From assembly GCA_963844435.1 (NCBI GenBank), contig CAWJOG010000021.1:1-64000 (forward strand): a DNA stretch of 64,000 bases, read 5' to 3'. The notes below the pieces were generated by a model. It made no database searches and was not told the origin of the DNA. It saw only the letters and a list, made by a program, of their open reading frames with translations. Within the stretch, counting starts at the first letter, position 1; each line of letters begins with the position of its first letter. The position numbers and the translations under genes were made by a program. Source of the DNA: JBDSLU01 sp963844435 (GTDB taxonomy: Bacteria > Acidobacteriota > Vicinamibacteria > Vicinamibacterales > Vicinamibacteraceae). Shown here one piece after another: positions 55,027 through 62,084 of this stretch.

Positions 55027-55695
55027 TCAGCGCCTCTTCAATTGCTGAAGCGTTGCCCAGAATCGCCCGCCAGTCGGCTGCTGAATCCGGTACTGAGTGA
55101 TCCCGTTGCTAGGCGAGCACCGCGCGCCAACGACGCGGCCGTCACCGGCCTCGCCGAGCACCTGGTCGTTGACCTTCAGGGCAAAGCAGTCCGGCGGGCT
55201 CGACGAAGTGGGAGCCCCCGGCAACAGCAGAGACGTCAACGAGAACACGCCCAGGTCCGTGAGCTCGTACACGGGCTCGATCACCGTGGACGCGAACGGC
55301 CCAAGTCCGTGAATTTGAAGAATCGTTTCGGTCTTCGACCATGCGAAATGCGCCATATTCTTGGGGGCTACCCCGTAGGTGCCGGTTTCCATGACCTCCA
55401 GGGCGGATTGGCTGAAGCGACGGCCCATCCCAAGCGACCACGTGCCCTTGACGACGGTGATGTGTTCGTCGACTGGGTGAACGTGCGGCAGCGTGATGTA
55501 TCCCGCGTCTTGGTGAATCCGAAAGACGAAGGGTTCTCCTGGCTTGCTGAAATCGCCGGACACCTTCTCGACCCACTGGCCCGGTAAAAACGTATGCAGC
55601 GGCACGACGTGATGTGTGACCGGAGCTTGCGCTTGCGCAACGGTCGCGGATGGAGCCAGCAGCAGAGCGACAACTACGACTCCAACGAAGGGCAT
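55027..55695 (-). CDS. Exported cupin domain protein
   Basis: A 222-residue protein with signal peptide from the ATG at 55695 (VVVVALLLAPSATVAQAQA). The cupin domain shows FRIHQDAGYITLPHVHPVDE (two His and Glu, metal ligands), HITVVKGTWSLGMG and YGVAPKNMAHFAWSKTETIL (third His). The C-terminal 70 residues (after LPGAPTSSSPPD) form a further beta-rich part with two cysteines. Probably first gene of a dioxygenase-ankyrin operon. Substrate unknown. Confidence 0.8.
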   Translation of the reverse strand: MPFVGVVVVALLLAPSATVAQAQAPVTHHVVPLHTFLPGQWVEKVSGDFSKPGEPFVFRIHQDAGYITLPHVHPVDEHITVVKGTWSLGMGRRFSQSALEVMETGTYGVAPKNMAHFAWSKTETILQIHGLGPFASTVIEPVYELTDLGVFSLTSLLLPGAPTSSSPPDCFALKVNDQVLGEAGDGRVVGARCSPSNGITQYRIQQPTGGRFWATLQQLKRR

Positions 55696-56072
55696 CACAC
55701 CTCCAACGGCCGACGATCGTGTGGACTCACTGTCGCTCACGGCTCCCAATGCGGCCGAACCGCCGCATTTCAGCGGCCGCGGGAGCCTCCGGCTTGGATG
55801 CCGAGCATCCGACCAGCACGAGCCTCGCCAACGTCGAGGTGAGAACTTCATTACGCCTCCAGGCGGACGTGTCTGCGGGGGTGCACGAGCAGATGGGGCT
55901 GCGAGTGTGAGGGAGCAGCCGTCCGATTGCTACATCCAAATTCGCGCTAACGGATGGCGTCCCGGTTAAGCCCGACCCTGTACCAGACGGGCCTGCCCGC
56001 CATCCGGCAGCTCGAGCTGGTCTCGACCCGGCCACTCCGCAACGGCGCGGTGGCGATGCACTGATCCTCGAC
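55696..56072. other. About 380 bases without a recognisable gene
   Basis: The minus strand at 55800-55830 has a lipobox-like LVLVGCSASK, but the rest of that frame is featureless. No further structure seen. Confidence 0.4.
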
Positions 56073-56309
56073 GTGGACTACAAGCTCTCGCCCAAAGCCC
56101 AAGAAGGGATGCGCGAGGAACAGCGGCGTCTGTGCTACGTCGCCCTGACCCGCCCGACCGAGACGCTGATGCTCCCGAGCGTGACCTACATCCCGATGGA
56201 CCAGGCTCCCGGTATGGGGTTACCGGGCGCACAGGTCATGGCGTCCTCCTTCTTGGGCGAACTCGGGCCGGACAAGCGGAAGCCCTTGGCGGGGCACACC
56301 CTGCTGTGA
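56073..56309 (+). pseudogene. UvrD/Rep-type helicase C-terminal remnant
   Basis: A 78-codon frame starting mid-domain: GMREEQRRLCYVALTRPTET carries helicase motif VI (V-A-L-T-R) of UvrD-like helicases, though the usual Arg/Ala after it is Pro-Thr. It ends LGPDKRKPLAGHTLL and stop. All ATPase motifs upstream are absent. It lies between the cupin gene and dispersed repeat copy 8. Confidence 0.7.
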
Positions 56310-56405
56310 GTCACGCGACTCGCGGCCATCGCGAAGCGGCGGTGCGTGGAGAGTGCAGCAAGAACCACGCGCCGCGTAAACGGCCGTTCAGCCGGGCGAC
56401 CCTGT

Positions 56406-56521
56406 AAGGAATCGCAGCAGACTTGCGTCGTACCAAGTAGGGACGGGTTGTGTCTTGCGGAAGAGCTTGGCTGGGTGTCAGGGACGGAATTCGCAACTGG
56501 CTCGTCCGGGATGCGGCGTAA
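56406..56521 (+). repeat. Dispersed repeat copy 8
   Basis: The longest match set: TAAGGAATCGC and ACTTGCGT at 56406-56430 (shared with copy 1), GTAGGGACGGGTTGTG (shared with copy 5), then TTGCGGAAGAGCTTGGCTGG and GTGTCAGGGACGGAATTCGC. Frame C-G-R-A-W-L-G-V-R-D-G-I-R-N-W-L-V-R-D-A-A and stop TAA. Confidence 0.85.
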
Positions 56522-56599
56522 AAGGCTTGCAACGCCTGAGAGTCCCGCAATCCTCAAGAGCCCGGTCGATGTCTGCCAACGGCTCGTCGGTCTTCCAGG

Positions 56600-56644
56600 C
56601 GCAGGGTGTCCGCGTCGCTCGTCGGCTGTAGCGGCAGGTTAGAC
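56600..56644 (-). repeat. attC-like left half site at the end of the nucleotidyltransferase gene
   Basis: Minus-strand GTCTAACC-T-GCCG-C-T-ACAGCCGACG starts at 56644 and contains the gene's stop codon. It aligns with the site at 57485 (TCTAACC, GCCG, CA and GACG shared). A clear complementary right half is not found downstream, so this is only a candidate. Confidence 0.35.
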
Positions 56645-57386
56645 AGCTGTGTCCCGGCGGGCCTTTCTCCACGTAGCAGGAGCCTCTGCTCTGTAACCAT
56701 CAAACAAGGGTCCGCCGGTCGCTCGTAGAAGTTCCTCCGCTAGGCGCACCACCTCGGTTGCGTCCCCTAGCGCGAACAGGGCGCTGAAGCTTTGGGAGTA
56801 TTTCGCAGACAGTTCAGGGTCGACCCCCTGAAGGACCCGAGGAATGGCCTTCCCCTTCGCCGACCAGAGGCCCTGACGACGAAGGTGGTAGTCCGCCAGT
56901 TGCTCGTACAATCGCGCGCCGGCACCGACCAGCTCGTCTTTTGACCTGGGCGCCCGCAGGTCGTCTATCAGATCCGAAACGAAGTAGCGCATTCGTTGCT
57001 CCGTCTGGGCATCCAGCGCAGGGGGACCTGCCGCGATCACTGACGCCGCCAGCTGCCTCAGATCGCGCGACACTTCGCTCGCGGCCGGAATCTCGACTCC
57101 TTCCACGACCATTTGAGGCAGGGCGGGGACGCCGCTCGGCCTGTCCACCTCGAGGAAGAAATACTCAAGCGTCTCTCGATCGTGGACAAATGCCTCCACG
57201 GGGTAGCCATCGAACCGGAAGGATTCTGTACGCGCACGGCAGGCTCGCGAACACGACAACCAGGTCCAAGTCCGATGACGCCGTCCCTTCACCTCGGACA
57301 ATGGAGCCCGCGGCGAAGACAGCAACGGCATCCGGATATCGGTCTGAACGGACTGCGTTCGCCACGCCAATGATGCGGCTGTCCAT
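56639..57386 (-). CDS. Nucleotidyltransferase domain protein, one frameshift
   Basis: From the ATG at 57386: an NTase-fold start with FAAGSIVRGEGTASSDLDLV followed by VVF (G-S-x(6-9)-D-x-D motif, two metal Asp). A one-base insertion near 57240 shifts the rest, which continues SFRFDGYPVEAFVHDRETLE, VEIPAASEVSRDLRQLAASV and ends ARRDTAV. About 248 residues, like kanamycin-nucleotidyltransferase-type or MNT-domain proteins with a helical C-terminal domain. The stop codon TAA lies inside a TCTAACC-type site and a similar site lies just before the gene (57406-57485), a layout typical of integron gene cassettes. Confidence 0.7.
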
Positions 57387-57405
57387 GTTGTCTCGCGAGC
57401 AGGAA

Positions 57406-57485
57406 ATCTCACGAAAGGGCCGTTCATCTGCGGCCCGCCCGAGCCATAGCTCGGATGCGCCGTCAATTGCAACGGCTGGTTAGAT
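57406..57485 (-). repeat. attC-like site between two minus-strand genes
   Basis: Minus strand: R''-like ATCTAAC (57485-57479), L''-like GCCGTTGCAATTG, a central hairpin CCGAGC-TATG-GCTCGG, L'-like CAGATGAACGGC, and R'-like GTGAGAT (57412-57406; consensus would be GTTAGAT). GCCGTT pairs with AACGGC, leaving one extrahelical G as in true attC sites. Length about 80. In frame it reads S-N-Q-P-L-Q-L-T-A, a phrase I associate with environmental gene cassettes. Confidence 0.45.
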
Positions 57486-57491
57486 TGTAGA

Positions 57492-57824
57492 GAATCCCCC
57501 CGGAAGGTCGCCTGGCAACTCTCGACGCCCGGCCACAGTTCGATCGCCTGCAGCGAATCGTGAGCACACCGCGCCACGAAGGTGGACCACTGCTCGCGCG
57601 CAACGCGCTCTGTTGTCCACGGGTATATGGCGTCCGGACCGTCACCTTGCGGGATTAACCCGTCCAGTCACTACGGCCTCGGGAACCCACCACAGCTCTC
57701 CGCCCAAAAGTGCGCGCTGCTGTTGAACCAGAGCTGCAATCGCCAAAGGTGCGTCCTCCCGGCTCCAGCCCAGTTCTCCATTCGAAGCACGAAAAGCTCG
57801 GCGCGCGAGATCCTCAGAAAACAT
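57492..57824 (-). CDS. Hypothetical protein, one frameshift
   Basis: From the ATG at 57824: RRAFRASNGELGWSREDAPL, AIAALVQQQRALLGGELWWV and PEAVVTGRVNPAR; a one-base insertion near 57640 leads into DGPDAIYPWTTERVAREQWS and TFVARCAHDSLQAIELWPG. The joined product of about 110 residues looks like a real soluble protein (acidic helices, conserved-looking tryptophans) and ends at the attC-like site. I do not recognise the family. It would be the cassette preceding the nucleotidyltransferase. Confidence 0.45.
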
Positions 57825-58206
57825 CTCGTCGTTACGATACCGCGGGAAGCGCGAGCGATGTCTCTGAGTTCGAGAGTGAAATCACCCTACGCTGGAAGTC
57901 GTTGAAAACACGGGCGATTTTTGTGGCTGGGTGTTCGGGACGATTTCCGCAACTACTTGATCATGGCGGCGGAGGGCGCACCGGCCGATGCCAGCGTCGC
58001 CGAGAGAACTCCAAGACCAGCGCCAGTGCGCGCAGGTGAACGTGCGGCTGCGATTTGTAGGCTCATGAGACCATTCGGCAGATAGGCGATCATCCCGAGT
58101 TGGACACGGCCCCGAGCCACGGTCGCGATGCACCATAGCCGCCCTCAGCATGAGTGGTCTGATGTTCCCCGCCACGCGGCGCAGCCTCCTTCGCTTGTTC
58201 GGCTGA
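57825..58206. other. About 380 bases with repeat copy 9 and no gene
   Basis: Only the dispersed repeat at 57920-57972 is recognisable. Confidence 0.5.
57920..57972 (+). repeat. Dispersed repeat copy 9
   Basis: GTGGCTGGGTGTTCGGGACG at 57923-57942 then ATTTCCGCAACTACTTGATC; frame W-L-G-V-R-D-D-F-R-N-Y-L-I-M-A-A but with GAG in place of the stop, so the frame continues. It is the most diverged 3' end. Confidence 0.75.
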
Positions 58207-59640
58207 CTACTTGCTGGCGTAAAGCGCGACCAGTTCGCTCAGAAAATCGCGGCCCGTATAAAGCGCTGCGACTTCGAGCCGCTCATTGAGCCCGTGGACC
58301 CCATTGCCATCGGGATCGCCCCACATGCCGGGCACGCCGTAAGTCGGGATGCCGACCGCGCCCAAGAAGGTCGCGTCCGTATAGCCGTTGGCCATCTGCG
58401 GCACGAGCGGGACGCCGGGGAAATACTTGGCGACCAGCTTGCGCGCCGGTTCGACCACCTTGGGATCGAGCGGCGGGTTGGGCGGGCTGGGGCGCAGCGG
58501 TGCCAATGCGGTGACGCTGACGCCGGGATCGCCGATGATGGTCGAGAGCTCCTGCCGGATCGCCTCGACCGAGTGCCCGGGGAAGATCCGGCAGTTGACG
58601 TTGGCCTGGGCCCGCTGCGGCAGCGCATTGCGGGCGTGCCCCGCGTCCAGCATGGTCGCCACGCAAGTCGTCCGCAGGTTCGAATGGAGGAACGGTTCGG
58701 CATTGACCACGGCTTCGGCGGCCTTGTCTGCGGGGTTGTTCGCCAGAGCTACCATGGCCGTGCCCACGGCGTCATTCCGACCGGCCCCGGCCACCTTGAA
58801 ATAGGTCCGCGTGGTATCGGTAAATTCGACCGGGAAGCTGTGCGCCTCGATCTTCTTCAGCGCGCCCGCCAGTTGGTAGATCGCATTGTCAGGCCGTGGG
58901 ACAGAGCTGTGGCCGCCGGGGTTGCGGGTTTCGAGCTGGTAATTGGCGAAGGTCTTTTCGCCCACCTGGATCGCCTGCTCCACCACCTTGCCGCCCTTGG
59001 CCACGGCCTTGCCATCGGTGACGCCCCCGCCGCCTTCGTTGAGGGCGAATTCGGCGTCGATCAGCTCGCGCCTGTTGGCAGTCAGCCATTCGATCCCGTT
59101 GAAGGCGCCGTTGGTTTCTTCACCGCAGGTCAGCGCCATTTTCAGCGTGCGGTTGGTGCGGGTGCCGGCCTTGGCATGGCGGATGAGGATATCGGTCCAG
59201 ACCGCGGCCAGGCCCTTGGTGTCGGACGTGCCGCGCCCGTAGAAATAGCCATCTTCCTCGATGAGTTGATAGGGATCACGCTCCCAATCGGCCCGGTTGG
59301 CGGCGACCACGTCGATATGGGCAATCAGCAACAACGGCTTCAGCGTGTTTGACCTGCCCGGCAGCACCGCGACCAGCCCGCCCTCCTTGGGATGGGCCGG
59401 ATCGGTGAACAGGGTGAGCTGTTCATCCTGGAAGCCGGCTGCCTTGAGCCGGGCTGCCATCCTTTCGGCCGCAACCGTGCAGCTGCCGGTGGTGATCGAG
59501 GTGTCGGTCTCCACCAGTTCCTTGAACAGGCTGCGGAACTCTGCCCTTTCAGACGAAAGTTGGACCGGCTGGGCCAGCGCCGTCGTCGATGCCAGCGTCA
59601 GCGCCAGTGCCAGTGCAATCCCGCTCTTTGTCATCATCAT
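58207..59640 (-). CDS. Exported M20 family metallopeptidase
   Basis: A 477-residue enzyme with signal peptide (about 1-23, LALALTLASTTALAQ). Zinc site: His-Asp in LLLIAHIDVVAANRADWERD, YFYGRGTSDTKGLAAVWTDI (bridging Asp), LTCGEETNGAFNGIEWL (catalytic Glu pair), and His in GVPGMWGDPDGNGVHGLNER. The dimerisation domain begins near ETRNPGGHSSVPRPDNAIYQ. It should hydrolyse peptides or acyl amino acids in the periplasm. Codon choice and leader look sphingomonad-like to me, and the scrap of a second copy lies directly upstream, so it was probably imported as part of a tandem pair. Confidence 0.9.
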   Translation of the reverse strand: MMMTKSGIALALALTLASTTALAQPVQLSSERAEFRSLFKELVETDTSITTGSCTVAAERMAARLKAAGFQDEQLTLFTDPAHPKEGGLVAVLPGRSNTLKPLLLIAHIDVVAANRADWERDPYQLIEEDGYFYGRGTSDTKGLAAVWTDILIRHAKAGTRTNRTLKMALTCGEETNGAFNGIEWLTANRRELIDAEFALNEGGGGVTDGKAVAKGGKVVEQAIQVGEKTFANYQLETRNPGGHSSVPRPDNAIYQLAGALKKIEAHSFPVEFTDTTRTYFKVAGAGRNDAVGTAMVALANNPADKAAEAVVNAEPFLHSNLRTTCVATMLDAGHARNALPQRAQANVNCRIFPGHSVEAIRQELSTIIGDPGVSVTALAPLRPSPPNPPLDPKVVEPARKLVAKYFPGVPLVPQMANGYTDATFLGAVGIPTYGVPGMWGDPDGNGVHGLNERLEVAALYTGRDFLSELVALYASK

Positions 59641-59646
59641 GTCCCC

Positions 59647-59760
59647 TCAGCGGCCCTTCGCGCTTCTATAGGCCGTGACCAGTTCGGTCAGCACGCCGCC
59701 GCCGGTGTAGGGAGGATAGCCGGAGTAGGAGGGGTGGGTTACGGAATTGTGTACTGGAAG
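59647..59760 (-). pseudogene. C-terminal remnant of a second M20-like peptidase
   Basis: The minus strand reads VTHPSYSGYPPYTGGGVLTE then LVTAYRSAKGR and stop, 7 bases before the start of the M20 gene. The end resembles the M20 gene's own end (FLSELVALY), so it is probably the tail of a tandem paralogue cut at about 59760. The cut marks the edge of the imported piece. Confidence 0.6.
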
Positions 59761-59778
59761 CTGTGTTGCTGATTAGCA

Positions 59779-60047
59779 TTGCCGATCGCGAAACAGATCG
59801 CCGAAGCGCTCGAAGCTGCGCACGAACGGCTGCGCGCGAGCGAATCGTGCTCAACAACCCAAGGCTGGATGACTTCCAGATTGATGTTGACCCCGACCTG
59901 CGGGTGTTCGACGTGTTACCAGACGGTAACTTCGTCATCCGTCTCACGCAGCCGTACAAGCCGCCGACGCACTACGACCTCGTGATCGATTGGTTCAAGG
60001 AGCTCAGGCGACTCATGTCGGTCAATAAGCCCCTCTGGGTACGTTGA
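59779..60047 (+). pseudogene. Ser/Thr kinase-PD40 remnant with internal deletion
   Basis: Starts with PIAKQIAEALEAAHER, the kinase alpha-E helix that precedes H-R-D-L-K-P, then jumps (with a frame change) to DLRVFDVLPDGNFVIRLTQP and HYDLVIDWFKELRRLMSVNK, the usual C-terminal end of kinase-TolB proteins. The catalytic core and the propeller are deleted. It is the third member of this kinase type in the window. Confidence 0.7.
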
Positions 60048-60157
60048 GCGTGCTGCTGAAGACCGCGGTGGAATGGGAGCTGATCAAGCACCCGCCATGT
60101 ACGACTCGCTTGCTGCCTGGCGCCTGGCGGGGACCTGGATTGGCGAGGCCAGCCCTT

Positions 60158-60424
60158 CTAGTCGGGACGTCCAAAGTGTCGTGTCGCGAATGCGCGGCCT
60201 GATCCGGACTTCAGGTACTTCTCGAAACGGACCGCTTCTTTCTCGGTCGGGAACTCCAGCGACACCACCACGGACCAAGGCCGATGCAATCGTGTGTGTC
60301 CGCACGGACCATGGTTGTGCCATTCGAGTCTCGAGCTCAGATCGTTGGTAATCCCAACGTAGTGTCGCGATGGGTCCGCGTCACTGCGAATGATGTAAAC
60401 GACGCGTTTTTCGATGCCATGCAC
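60158..60424 (-). CDS. GIY-YIG domain small protein
   Basis: An 88-residue protein made of one GIY-YIG domain: VVYIIRSDADPSRHYVGITN (Y-I and Y-V-G in the usual spacing), SRLEWHNHGPCGHTRLHRPW, SLEFPTEKEAVRFEKYLKSG and GRAFATRHFG. The catalytic Tyr, Arg-like and Glu positions are recognisable. This compact UPF0213-like type is common and of unknown role, possibly in DNA repair. The gene lies near the tRNA. Confidence 0.88.
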   Translation of the reverse strand: MHGIEKRVVYIIRSDADPSRHYVGITNDLSSRLEWHNHGPCGHTRLHRPWSVVVSLEFPTEKEAVRFEKYLKSGSGRAFATRHFGRPD

Positions 60425-60539
60425 GCTGGTGGCTGAAGCACGGAGAGGGCCATAAGTATTCTCGCGGGAAATCGAGAATCGGCGCCGACGAGTACGCAGC
60501 TGCTTCTATCGTGAATGCGCTGACGCGTTGCTGATTCCG

Positions 60540-60755
60540 CACTGTGGTCCGCCTTCCCGCCTACGCAGCTTCGCTGCTTCGGCGAGGCGGGCTCCGGGCC
60601 TTCGCCGAGGCTAACTTCGCGCGTCTGAGCGTTCGCGTTCGGCTAGATGACAAGAAATGGTGAAGGAGGTCCGCCTTCGCGCCTATGCCGCTTCGGCGAG
60701 ACAGCCTTCGTGTAGTGATTCGTTCGCGTTCGGCTAGGGAGACAAGAGCCTGCCT
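60540..60755. repeat. Imperfect tandem repeat of a GC-rich intergenic element
   Basis: Two related blocks, about 60548-60650 and 60668-60750, both begin GTCCGCCTTC and contain GCTTCGGCGAG, then end GTTCGCGTTCGGCTAG followed by gacaag. Short hairpins (GCAGCTTCGCTGC) occur inside. Similar trinucleotide-flavoured intergenic elements are known from Acidobacteria and Verrucomicrobia. No coding frame runs across them. Confidence 0.6.
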
Positions 60756-60762
60756 AGCCGTA

Positions 60763-60781
60763 GCTCACGCGAAGCGTGAGC
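60763..60781 (-). terminator. Hairpin 3' of tRNA-Gln
   Basis: GCTCACGC-GAA-GCGTGAGC is a perfect 8-base-pair stem with a GAA loop, starting 7 bases past the encoded CCA of the tRNA on the minus strand. There is no T-run, so it may be a processing or Rho-assisted terminator or another copy of the intergenic repeat element. Confidence 0.45.
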
Positions 60782-60787
60782 GAAGGC

Positions 60788-60861
60788 TGGCTGGGACGCA
60801 GGGATTCGAACCCCGATAACGGCGTCCAGAGCGCCGTGTCCTACCGTTGAACGACGTCCCA
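60788..60861 (-). tRNA. tRNA-Gln (anticodon CUG), CCA encoded
   Basis: The minus strand folds as a cloverleaf: acceptor TGGGACG/CGTCCCA, D arm GTTC-AACGGTAG-GGAC type, anticodon stem CGGCG/CGCCG with loop CTCTGGA giving anticodon CTG, T arm GGGGTTCGAATCCC, discriminator G followed by genomic CCA (60790-60788). The sequence is close to typical bacterial tRNA-Gln. Reads CAG codons. Confidence 0.93.
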
Positions 60862-61002
60862 GCACGGGAGGGTCGCGGCAGAATCTCCAATTCTAGTGGA
60901 CGCCCGGCTGTAGAGCAACCCCGCCGTCGGACTGGAGGGCATTCCAGCGCGGCGGGATCGCTTGATTCGTGCCGGTTTCGTGGGCCGATTGTGGCCCACC
61001 GC

Positions 61003-61524
61003 TCACGCCCGCGCGGGGCTGGCGGCGTGCGCCGATGATGGCGCCGTGCGCCGCTGGGCGAGCTGTCCGGCCGCGCCGATGACGGCGATGGCGAGCGCCG
61101 CCGCGCCCCACTGCGTCCCTGCGACCTGCCAGCCGAGGAGCGCGTCAGCGGAGATCGTGCCCGGTCCCGTGAAGGCCAGCACCAGGCCCGACGCGCCGAG
61201 CACCAGCGTGTATTCGAACCCGCCGTTCTGCGCGAAGAACCCGCGCGGCAGGTGCGCGCTGACCGCGGCGACGATCATCACCGACGCGACGATCGCGGCG
61301 GCGAGCGGCGTGGCCAGGCCGATCGCGAGGAGCAGCCCGCCGCCGGTCTCGACCAGCCCCGCCATCAGCGCGTGCCGCCGGCCGGGCGTGAAGCCGAGAC
61401 TCTCGAAGCCGGCGCCAGCGCCAGCCAGTCCCGGCCCGCCGAACCAGCCGAACAGCTTCTGCGCACCGTGCGCGGCGAGGGTCGTTCCGACTACCAGTCT
61501 CAGGAGCAGCAATCCGATATCCAT
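61003..61524 (-). CDS. DoxX family membrane protein
   Basis: A 173-residue four-helix protein. GLLLLRLVVGTTLAAHGAQK followed by LFGWFGGPG, GLVETGGGLLLAIGLATPL, ASVMIVAAVSAHLPRGFFAQ and FEYTLVLGASGLVLAF are typical of DoxX proteins of the YphA/YqjF type. GGAGG lies before the ATG at 61524. A perfect palindrome at 61557-61570 lies in the promoter region and matches the one at the marR start, so the MarR regulator probably controls it. The two genes are on the same strand with the regulator upstream. Confidence 0.85.
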   Translation of the reverse strand: MDIGLLLLRLVVGTTLAAHGAQKLFGWFGGPGLAGAGAGFESLGFTPGRRHALMAGLVETGGGLLLAIGLATPLAAAIVASVMIVAAVSAHLPRGFFAQNGGFEYTLVLGASGLVLAFTGPGTISADALLGWQVAGTQWGAAALAIAVIGAAGQLAQRRTAPSSAHAASPARA

Positions 61525-61556
61525 GTTCTCTACCTCCATACGTCCATTACTGGACC

Positions 61557-61570
61557 GTTCATAAATGAAC
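61557..61570. promoter_or_regulatory. Predicted MarR operator upstream of doxX
   Basis: GTTCATAAATGAAC is a perfect 14-base palindrome, 33 bases upstream of the doxX start and between the two genes. It matches the imperfect palindrome at 62023-62036. Confidence 0.6.
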
Positions 61571-61593
61571 TACAGCACCAAGAAAACGGCGGT

Positions 61594-62028
61594 TCAGCCG
61601 CCGCGGTTTCCGACTTTCGAGAGAAGGGTTTCGAGCTGCCGCACCTCGTCGTGCGTCAGCCGGCCGAGCAGGATCCCTTCGGTTTCCTGACGCACGCGCT
61701 CGCCTTGCTCGCAGGCCTGGCGGCCAGCCATCGTGAGCGCCGCCAGCCTGGCGCGTCGGTCCTTCGGGTCCGGAAGCCGTGCGACCAGCCCGTCCGCCTC
61801 GAGGCGGTCGACCAGCTGGGTGATGTTGGACTTCACGCACGACAGGCGCTCCGCCAATTGTCCCAGCGGCAACGGATCCCCGGCGGCGACGAGCGCCTTC
61901 AGGCAGAACAGCTTGGCCAGCGACAGCCCGACGGTGCCGAGCTTTGCCTCGACCTCCGCCTCGGCGGCGTGGGCGGCGTGGAGAATCCCCAGCAACTCGA
62001 CCGGCGGGCGCTGCGCGCCACTGTTCAT
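61594..62028 (-). CDS. MarR family transcriptional regulator
   Basis: A 144-residue winged-helix protein: LSLAKLFCLKALVAAGDPLP, LGQLAERLSCVKSNITQLVD (recognition helix), RLEADGLVARLPDPKDRRAR (wing, D-x-R-x-R motif) and a C-terminal dimer helix. A single cysteine in the recognition-helix region (LSCVKSN) recalls redox-sensing MarR proteins but is not proof. The palindrome at 62023-62036 overlaps its start codon, implying autorepression; the matching one before doxX suggests that it also controls doxX. Confidence 0.88.
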   Translation of the reverse strand: MNSGAQRPPVELLGILHAAHAAEAEVEAKLGTVGLSLAKLFCLKALVAAGDPLPLGQLAERLSCVKSNITQLVDRLEADGLVARLPDPKDRRARLAALTMAGRQACEQGERVRQETEGILLGRLTHDEVRQLETLLSKVGNRGG

Positions 62029-62036
62029 GTGTGAAC
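62023..62036. promoter_or_regulatory. Predicted MarR operator over its own start codon
   Basis: GTTCATGTGTGAAC is palindromic with one mismatch pair and includes the start codon (62026-62028). It shares GTTCAT and TGAACTA with the site at 61557-61570. Confidence 0.55.
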
Positions 62037-62084
62037 TATACAGGACTGATTCGAATCGCGCAAGCTCGAGCGACCGAAAGCGGT

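Noticed and set aside
55940..55975. Short inverted GCTAAC...GTTAAGC pair
   Set aside because: Arms only about 20 bases apart with no further pairing, and not next to a gene end.
60540..60755. CRISPR array
   Set aside because: Only two imperfect blocks of about 90 bases, no regular spacers and no cas genes in the window.
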